DNA from: DATAQC01 sp046263055
GTDB lineage: Bacteria; Actinomycetota; Acidimicrobiia; Acidimicrobiales; AC-14
DNA: 11,205 nucleotides
Direction of reading: 5' to 3'
Assembly (NCBI GenBank): GCA_046263055.1
Contig: JBHELO010000064.1
Location: 1-11,205 of the forward strand
Shown: positions 6,360 to 11,205 of the stretch, one piece after another
How positions within the stretch are numbered: the first letter of the stretch is position 1
Layout: each line of letters starts with the position of its first letter
Notes under the pieces: model-generated
Database searches by the model: none
The model's input: the letters and a program-made list of their open reading frames with translations, nothing else
What the model was told of the DNA's origin: nothing
Made by a program: the position numbers and the translations under genes

Positions 6360-7307
6360 ATGCGGTACCGCCAACTGGGGTCGAGCGACCTCCAGGTCTC
6401 GGAGATCAGCCTCGGCTCGTGGCTGACCTTCGGCGCCGGCATCGAGGCCGACCGGGCGGCGGCGTGTGTGCGCCAGGCGTTCGACGAGGGCATCAACTTC
6501 TTCGACACCGCCAACGTGTACGGCCGGGGAGCGGCGGAGTCGTTCCTGGGCGAGGTCCTGTCCGGTCTCGACCGCTCCTCCTACGTGCTCGCCACCAAGC
6601 TGTACTTCCCGATGTCGGCCACCGACCGGGGCCTCTCGGCGGCCCAGGTGCACAAACAGATCGACGCGTCGCTGAAGCGGCTGCGCACCGACCACGTGGA
6701 CCTCTACCAGTGCCACCGCTGGGACGCCTCCACGCCGCTGGAGGACACGATGGGCGCCCTCACCGAGGTGGTGCAGGCCGGCAAGGCCCGCTACATCGGG
6801 TTCAGCGAGTGGACGGCGCCCCAGATCCAGGCGGCCCTCGCCCTGCCCGGCGCGGAGCGGTTCGTGTCCAGCCAGCCCGAGTACTCGATGCTGTGGCGCA
6901 AGCCGGAGGCCGAGGTCATCCCCCTGTGTGCCCGGGAGGGCATCAGCCAGATCGTGTGGTCGCCGCTGGCCCAGGGCATCCTGAGCGGCAAGTACCGGCC
7001 CGGCTCGCCCCCGCCGCCGGACTCCCGGGCCGCCAGCGAGAGCATGGGCTCCATGATGGGCCGCTGGCGCGACGACGACGTGCTGGAGGCGGTGGAGCGC
7101 CTCCGCCCCATCGCCGACGGCGTGGGCGTGCCCATGGCCCGCATGGCCCTGGCGTGGGTGCTCCGGGAGCCAAACGTGGCCTCCGCCATCACCGGGGCGT
7201 CGCGGCCCGAGCAGGTGGTGGACAACGCCGCCGCCTCCGGACTGGCGCTCGGCGACGACGTGCTCGCCGCCGTGGACGACGCCCTGGGCGACGTGATCGG
7301 GCCCTGA
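6360..7307 (+). CDS. Aldo/keto reductase
   Basis: A 315-residue NADPH-type aldo/keto reductase of the group related to Kv-channel beta subunits and YghZ-like enzymes; it should reduce aldehydes or ketones in the cytosol, physiological substrate unknown. The (beta/alpha)8 barrel appears complete. Catalytic residues are in place: Asp49 and Tyr54 in FFDTANVYG, Lys80 in ATKLYF and His119 in YQCHRWD. SEWT, SSQPEYSML, IVWSPLAQGILSGKY and the cofactor-binding C-terminal AITGASRPEQV are also family-typical. The ATG start has only a weak ribosome site. A possible -35 TTGGCT (6326-6331) and a poor -10-like TAGGCA (6348-6353), 16 bases apart, would put transcription start at or near the ATG, which would make the message leaderless; this is speculative. 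The next gene on the same strand starts 115 bases downstream. Confidence 0.95.
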   Translation: MRYRQLGSSDLQVSEISLGSWLTFGAGIEADRAAACVRQAFDEGINFFDTANVYGRGAAESFLGEVLSGLDRSSYVLATKLYFPMSATDRGLSAAQVHKQIDASLKRLRTDHVDLYQCHRWDASTPLEDTMGALTEVVQAGKARYIGFSEWTAPQIQAALALPGAERFVSSQPEYSMLWRKPEAEVIPLCAREGISQIVWSPLAQGILSGKYRPGSPPPPDSRAASESMGSMMGRWRDDDVLEAVERLRPIADGVGVPMARMALAWVLREPNVASAITGASRPEQVVDNAAASGLALGDDVLAAVDDALGDVIGP

Positions 7308-7422
7308 GGATCGGGACCGACACTTCCTGCGCAGGGTCGGGGGCACCCATCGGCACACCGGAGCATCCGATTGCCCAGGGAGCTTCGCCCACGATCCGGG
7401 CACCACGGCGGGCGGCCCGGCG

Positions 7423-8931
7423 GTGACCTCCCCGGAGTGGGAGGAGCGCCAGGCCGCGTTCCTGCGCCGCATGGGGGCCCGGGCGGTGTCCGACCTGGAG
7501 GCGGGCACCGTCGTGGTGATTCCCTCGATCACTTTCCCGGCCAGCGAGCTGGCCAAGATCACCGCCGCCCAGTTCTACGAGGAGCGCCTCCTCTTCCTCC
7601 TGCTCCTGCTGGCCCGGCCGGCGCTGCGCATGGTGTACGTGACCTCGCTACCGGTGGACCCGGCCACCGTCGAGTACTACCTGTCGTTCCTCGACGACCC
7701 CACGTCGGCCCGCGCTCGCCTCACGCTGGTGGCGGTGGGCGACGCAACGCCGGTGCCCCTGTCCGACAAGCTGCTGGCCCGGCCCGACGTGGTGGCGGCG
7801 GTGTCGTCGGCCGTCGTCGGGTCGTCGGCCGTCGTCGGGCCGTCGGCCGGCAACAGTCCTGTCGACGAGGCCTGTGTGCTGACCTTCAACGTCACCCCCG
7901 CCGAGCGGGCGGTGTGCCAGGCGCTGGGATTGCCGTTGTACGGCCCGACGCCCGAGGTGGCGGCATCCATGGGGTCAAAGAGCGGTGCTCGCCGGGTGGC
8001 CGGCCGGGCGGGCGTGGCCGTGCTCGAGGGCTCCGAGGACCTGTTCTCCATGGCCGAGGTGGGCGCCGCGGTGGTGTCCCTGCGCCGGCGCCGGCCGTCG
8101 GTCGAGGCGGTGGTGGTCAAGCTCAACCACGGGTTCTCGGGCCAGGGCAGCGCCATGGTGGACGTGGGCGGCCCCGGGGGAGTCGGTCGCGACCTGACGG
8201 TGGCGCCCACCACCTTTTGCGCCCCCGAGGAGTCGTGGCCGACGTACTCAGCCAAGCTGGAGGCCGAGGGGGCGATCGTCGAGGAGCTGTGCCGGGTGCC
8301 GGGGACGGTGTCGCCCAGCGTGCAGCTGCACGTGTCGCCGGCGGGGACGTTCGAGGTGGTCTCCACCCACGACCAGGTGCTGGGCGGACCCGGGCACCAG
8401 GTGTACGTGGGCTGCCGGTTCCCGGCCGACGGCGGCTATAGGGCGGCAATCACGGATGCGGCCGAGCGGGTGGCCGCCGTCCTGGCCGGCGAGGGAGTGG
8501 TGGGCTCGTTCGGCGTGGACTTCGTGGTCGTGCCGTCGAGCGGCGACGGGGCGCAGGTCTACCTGAGCGAGATCAACCTGCGCATGGGCGGGACGACCCA
8601 CCCCTTCTGGATGGCCCGACTGGCCACCGGGGCGCGCTACGACGCCCGGTCCGGGTGCCTGGCGATGGCCGACGGCTCGCCCCGGGCATACGTGGCCACC
8701 GACAACCTGAAGTCGGCGTCGTTGGTGGGACGGTCCCCGGCGGACGTGATCGACCGGGTGGCCGCCGCCGGCCTCGCCTTCGACCGGGCGACGGGCACCG
8801 GCACCTGCCTCCACCTCCTCGGCGCGGTTCCCGGCTTCGGCAAGATGGGCGCCACGTGCGTCGCCGGCACGCCCGAGAAGGCGGCGGCGGCGTACGAAGA
8901 AGTGGCGGTGCTCCTGGGGGCCGCCGGCTGA
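7423..8931 (+). CDS. PGM1-related ATP-grasp peptide ligase
   Basis: A 502-residue ATP-grasp protein of the PGM1-related family, named after the ligase of pheganomycin biosynthesis that joins a carboxylate to a peptide amine using ATP. Residues about 20-160 form the pre-ATP-grasp domain (ending FNVTPAERAVCQALGLPLYG). The ATP-grasp core follows: Lys233 in VVVKLNHGFSGQGSA (nucleotide/phosphate binding), Glu287-Glu288, STHDQVLGG (314-322), GCRFPAD, GVDFVVV with Asp366, and SEINLRMGGTTHP with Glu383 and Asn385 as likely metal ligands. The C-terminal part has YVATDNL (423-429) and LHLLGAVPGFGKMG, all family-typical. The start is GTG 7423, without a good Shine-Dalgarno sequence; ATG at residue 17 is an alternative. 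An 18-base in-frame repeat encodes SSAVVG twice around residues 128-139, in a linker. A small acidic protein gene follows 107 bases downstream. Most PGM1-related proteins have no known substrate, so only the general reaction type can be assigned. Confidence 0.9.
   Translation: MTSPEWEERQAAFLRRMGARAVSDLEAGTVVVIPSITFPASELAKITAAQFYEERLLFLLLLLARPALRMVYVTSLPVDPATVEYYLSFLDDPTSARARLTLVAVGDATPVPLSDKLLARPDVVAAVSSAVVGSSAVVGPSAGNSPVDEACVLTFNVTPAERAVCQALGLPLYGPTPEVAASMGSKSGARRVAGRAGVAVLEGSEDLFSMAEVGAAVVSLRRRRPSVEAVVVKLNHGFSGQGSAMVDVGGPGGVGRDLTVAPTTFCAPEESWPTYSAKLEAEGAIVEELCRVPGTVSPSVQLHVSPAGTFEVVSTHDQVLGGPGHQVYVGCRFPADGGYRAAITDAAERVAAVLAGEGVVGSFGVDFVVVPSSGDGAQVYLSEINLRMGGTTHPFWMARLATGARYDARSGCLAMADGSPRAYVATDNLKSASLVGRSPADVIDRVAAAGLAFDRATGTGTCLHLLGAVPGFGKMGATCVAGTPEKAAAAYEEVAVLLGAAG
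7804..7848 (+). repeat. 18-base in-frame tandem repeat within the ligase gene
   Basis: The unit at 7804-7821 is exactly repeated at 7822-7839, followed by a 9-base partial copy with one change. It encodes Ser-Ser-Ala-Val-Val-Gly twice and then Pro-Ser-Ala-Gly. It sits in a probable loop between the pre-ATP-grasp fold and the FNVTPAE segment, so changes in copy number would keep the frame. Confidence 0.95.
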
Positions 8932-9038
8932 CCGGCGTCGCCCCTCCCGAGGTCCCTCGACCGACCGCGAATCTGGGACCTTGGTTGCGCCCGTGCTCGG
9001 CCGTTTGCCGACCACCAGGGGCCGGGGAGAATCCAGGC

Positions 9039-9317
9039 ATGACCGAGGAGCCGGAGGCGCGGCCGTCGAGCGACCCGCAGGAACCGGGCGCCACGGGCGC
9101 CGACCCGTCAGCCGGCCGGGCCCCCCTGGCCGAGGGTGGCCTGGCCGGCATCGCTGGGACCGCGGGCACGAGCGGGATCTTCACCAGCGGCATCGGCGAG
9201 CCCGCCGGCGAGGACGAGGAGACGACGGCGCTGGACCAGGTCGTGGACTCGGCCGCCGATACCGGTTGGGGCCGTGACCGCGACGTGGCCCCCGGCGAGT
9301 CGCTACCCAAGGACTGA
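9039..9317 (+). CDS. Small acidic protein of unknown function
   Basis: A 92-residue protein beginning MTEEPEARPSSDPQEPG, from ATG 9039 with a purine-rich GGGGAGA upstream. It is rich in Gly, Ala, Glu, Asp, Ser and Thr. A Glu/Pro-rich N-terminal third is followed by a Gly/Ala/Ile segment (EGGLAGIAGTAGTSGIF, about residues 32-48), then an acidic stretch (EDEETTALDQVVDSAAD) and a C-terminal tail ending LPKD. It has no cysteine, signal peptide or membrane segment, and looks largely disordered. It is the last rightward gene after the PGM1-related ligase, 107 bases downstream, and converges on the PKD-domain gene with 17 bases between stops. I do not recognise the family. It might be a substrate of the ligase, but that is a guess from position and composition. 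Confidence 0.7.
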   Translation: MTEEPEARPSSDPQEPGATGADPSAGRAPLAEGGLAGIAGTAGTSGIFTSGIGEPAGEDEETTALDQVVDSAADTGWGRDRDVAPGESLPKD

Positions 9318-9320
9318 CGC

Positions 9321-9347
9321 CACCGCCCGTCGGTTCAGCCGGCGGTG
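9321..9347. terminator. possible bidirectional terminator hairpin between convergent stops
   Basis: A perfect 7-base inverted repeat, CACCGCC (9321-9327) and GGCGGTG (9341-9347), encloses a 13-base loop. It lies between the stop of the small acidic protein and the last codons of the convergent PKD-domain gene. There is no T-run and the loop is long, so the call is weak. Confidence 0.25.
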
Positions 9348-10186
9348 ACCACCGCCTGTACCTGCTCCACCGGGAAGTCGTCGATACGGCCGGCGGTCTG
9401 TTGCCCGGTGAGGTGGCCGCTGGCGCCGCCGATCCGCCAGTCCGCCGTCCAGTGCTCGGTGACCACCACGTCGTACGTCCCGACGTCCTCGTACACATGG
9501 GTGATCTGACCGTCCGGCCACGGGCCGCCTTCACTTGAGTAGGACCAGCTCGTCTGGCCGTCACCCCAGTCCACGACGTAGGTCCCGGTGGAGTCGATGC
9601 GCAACGGCCCGACGGGCGTGTCGGCCGAATAGCTGTCGTGCAGGGAGCCGTGCGTCTCCAGGTAGGCCGTCTTGCCGGTGATCGCCCGCCCGGGAGCGAT
9701 GGACGGGCGCGGCGCCGGCAGCTTCACCGCGTTCCAGCCCAGGGCGGCGATCGTCCGGGGACTGACGGCCGACCCCGGCGTGACCGGGCACCGGGGGTAG
9801 TCGGGCGGGTTCAGTATGGGCCCGTTGAAGTTCCCGAGATCGGTGCCCGGCGGCAGGAACCCCGCCGGCTCGGGGACCGCCCGGCTGTAGTAGCACGGCT
9901 TACCGTCGGTCCCGATGGCGATGTCGTCGACGTAGACCACGGGCTGGGCCGGGCCCGAGCTCGAGCCGCGACCGGAGCCAGATCCGGTGTTCCCTGGGCT
10001 TCCTGGGATTGTCTTCATGAATCCCCAAGGGCAGGTATAGCCATCGGCCCCCCGAAGGGCCGTGCACTTCGTGAAATCCTTGTCTACCGGTGGTTGGTCG
10101 ACGGTCTGTGCACCGAGAGACGACCCGAATCCCGCCGTTGCAGCGGAGAAGACAAGAGCGGCTATTGTTACGCGGGTGCAGTACAT
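9335..10186 (-). CDS. Secreted protein with a PKD-like domain
   Basis: A predicted 283-residue exported protein. A signal peptide spans about residues 1-26 (TIAALVFSAATAGFGSSLGA, cleavage near Ala26-Gln27). After it come a short region with Cys41 and Cys52, a Gly/Ser-rich linker (about 60-80), a middle region with Cys98 and Cys133, and a C-terminal PKD/immunoglobulin-like beta-sandwich (about 196-245) marked by VVDWGDGQTSW and THVYEDVGTYDVVVTEHW. Such domains usually mediate binding or spacing at the cell surface; no catalytic motif is seen. The start is ATG 10186, which overlaps the end of the lipoprotein gene by 19 bases. I see no strong ribosome site, so translation may be coupled. The neighbouring genes also encode exported proteins, supporting a shared envelope role, but the ligand is unknown. 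Confidence 0.88.
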   Translation of the reverse strand: MYCTRVTIAALVFSAATAGFGSSLGAQTVDQPPVDKDFTKCTALRGADGYTCPWGFMKTIPGSPGNTGSGSGRGSSSGPAQPVVYVDDIAIGTDGKPCYYSRAVPEPAGFLPPGTDLGNFNGPILNPPDYPRCPVTPGSAVSPRTIAALGWNAVKLPAPRPSIAPGRAITGKTAYLETHGSLHDSYSADTPVGPLRIDSTGTYVVDWGDGQTSWSYSSEGGPWPDGQITHVYEDVGTYDVVVTEHWTADWRIGGASGHLTGQQTAGRIDDFPVEQVQAVVTAG

Positions 10187-10812
10187 GGGTTTGGCGGAGC
10201 CTTTCCGTCGACCGAGATTCCCTCGGTGGCAATAACCCAGGGAGTCGGGTCGTAATGATTCGGATCACGGCTGGGATCGATGGGAGCGAGCCCGATCCAC
10301 TCGGTCCTGGGCGCGGCAGCCTGACCGGCCCGGAGTGCCGAATCGTCAAATGAGACTTGCACGAAGATGCATGCCGGCGATGCGTCTATTACATCGGTAA
10401 CAGCGGTTCGGACTGCGCCCGGGGTCTCGCTCATTCCGGAAAAGGCTTGGCGAAGCTGGTACTGCAGAGACTGCAGTTGAAGATTTACGTCGTCGCGGTT
10501 TTGATAAATGGCCTGGAGGCGATCGATCACCTCCTGGGTGATCCCGCGGGTGCGCATTACCAGGCGCAAGGTGTCGCCATTTGCCATGTTGAGGCCGACG
10601 AGCACGCGGTTGACGTAGGCGGCGTCGATGGTGGCGGGGACGACGTAGGGGTTGGTGGTCGTGGTCTGTTCGGTCGCGGTGGGGACGGTGGCATGGGGAA
10701 GGGCCTTGGCACGGCCAGAGCCGCAGGCGGCGGCGCCCATGGCCACCGCCACCACGACCGCGGCAGGGCCAACCCACGTCCGTACCCGCCCGGGCGCCCG
10801 CTGCCGCCTCAC
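10168..10812 (-). CDS. Predicted lipoprotein of unknown function
   Basis: A 214-residue protein with an Arg-rich start, a hydrophobic stretch (residues 16-27) and the lipobox AAAC ending in Cys30, so it should be lipid-anchored on the outer face of the membrane. A Thr-rich linker (PTATEQTTTTNP, 44-55) precedes a mostly helical region (about 60-125: TIDAAYVNRVLVGLNMANGD, ITQEVIDRLQAIYQNRDD). A mixed C-terminal part contains Cys148 and Cys210, a possible disulfide, and WIGLAPIDPSRDPNHYDPTPW. The general layout recalls uncharacterised actinobacterial lipoproteins; I cannot name a family. The start is GTG 10812, with AAGGGG just upstream, and an in-frame TAA 6 bases above it excludes a longer form. 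A six-codon frame (ATG 10829) ends with a TGA overlapping this GTG. The gene lies 44 bases downstream of the partial gene and overlaps the PKD-domain gene. Confidence 0.88.
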   Translation of the reverse strand: MRRQRAPGRVRTWVGPAAVVVAVAMGAAACGSGRAKALPHATVPTATEQTTTTNPYVVPATIDAAYVNRVLVGLNMANGDTLRLVMRTRGITQEVIDRLQAIYQNRDDVNLQLQSLQYQLRQAFSGMSETPGAVRTAVTDVIDASPACIFVQVSFDDSALRAGQAAAPRTEWIGLAPIDPSRDPNHYDPTPWVIATEGISVDGKAPPNPCTAPA

Positions 10813-10856
10813 CGCCCCTTACGTATCATTTCCTTCCGGTTCCCGCAAGGGGGCGT

Positions 10857-11205
10857 TTACGGGAGGCGTTGCAGGGTGGCGTCGTAGCCGCTGTGGACCT
10901 TGAGCAGGCCGCCGGCGGCGGCGGCGTCGAGAGCCCCGTGCTCTTTCACCCAGATGCGGGCACTGGGAGCGAACCAGGCGGTCATGTCCAGGCTGGCGGT
11001 GGTGTCGCCGCCGGACGGGAGGCTGGCCACCACGTGCATCACCAGCGTGTCCACGCCTTGGCCGCCCACCGTCACCCGCTCGGTGCGCAGGACGTCGATC
11101 ACCAGGTGGGCGGCACCCGACCCGCCCGCCAGGTCGTAGGCAAGGTGGGTGCCGGGCCCGGCGCCGGCCGCCACCAACGGCTCCGGGGACGCCGGCCGGA
11201 GGTCC
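10857..11205 (-). CDS. C-terminal part of an unknown, probably exported protein (cut by window edge)
   Basis: A leftward frame open to the right edge ends at TAA 10857-10859. About 115 residues are visible, including GTHLAYDLAGGSG, LRTERVTVGGQGVDTLVMHV, TAWFAPSARIWVKEH and LLKVHSGYDATLQRLP. The alternating pattern suggests beta strands; Trp-Phe-Ala-Pro-Ser followed by Val-Lys-Glu resembles the end of secreted or lipoprotein beta-sheet proteins of unknown function, but I cannot assign a family. There is no in-window start that must be used: TTG 11177 exists, yet coding-like sequence continues upstream of it, so the gene very likely begins outside the window. It heads the lipoprotein/PKD-protein unit with a 44-base gap. 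Confidence 0.75.
   Translation of the reverse strand, partial: DLRPASPEPLVAAGAGPGTHLAYDLAGGSGAAHLVIDVLRTERVTVGGQGVDTLVMHVVASLPSGGDTTASLDMTAWFAPSARIWVKEHGALDAAAAGGLLKVHSGYDATLQRLP

Noticed and set aside
6270..7562. 430-residue minus-strand open frame opposite the aldo/keto reductase
   Set aside because: His/Arg/Gly-rich shadow with no known motif; the plus strand carries a complete AKR catalytic set.
7371..8441. Plus-strand frame overlapping the ATP-grasp ligase in another phase
   Set aside because: Composition is Gly/Arg/Pro-dominated and the ligase frame shows all family motifs.
10357..10887. Plus-strand open frame opposite the lipoprotein gene
   Set aside because: Shadow of the minus-strand gene, which has a signal peptide, lipobox and ribosome site; the plus frame has none.

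Overview
The window is very GC-rich DNA (about three quarters G+C by eye) with strongly G/C-ended codons and frequent GTG or TTG starts. This base use, a MarP-type protease, lipoproteins with Thr-rich linkers and the Cys-pair repeat protein point to a high-GC actinomycete. An Acidimicrobiia-like lineage is my best guess, but it is inference; no marker gene fixes the taxon.

Left part (1-3400): the 3' end of an unrecognised reading frame with looser codon use, then a leftward tRNA-Arg(CCT), then a long leftward gene for a secreted protein built of 14 tandem repeats, each with a conserved cysteine pair. About 530 bases separate that gene from the next clear one; a small leftward protein is possible there but weakly supported.

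Middle part (3400-6240): rightward msrB (methionine sulfoxide reductase B) is followed without a gap by a PHB-depolymerase-like/feruloyl-type esterase whose start is not clear. It converges on a leftward marP-like membrane serine protease. The short convergent spacer is almost entirely a perfect 30-base tandem duplication that includes the protease stop codon. MsrB and MarP both suggest oxidative/acid-stress and envelope maintenance functions.

Right-middle part (6360-9317): three rightward genes, an aldo/keto reductase, a PGM1-related ATP-grasp peptide ligase and a 92-residue acidic protein. The ligase and small-protein pair is the most suggestive candidate for an undescribed small pathway, though nothing in the sequence proves a link.

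Right end (9335-11205): three leftward genes for exported proteins: a gene cut by the window edge, a lipoprotein of unknown function, and a secreted PKD-like-domain protein that overlaps the lipoprotein gene by 19 bases. They look like one transcription unit for cell-surface proteins. No CRISPR array, complete mobile element or rRNA was seen.
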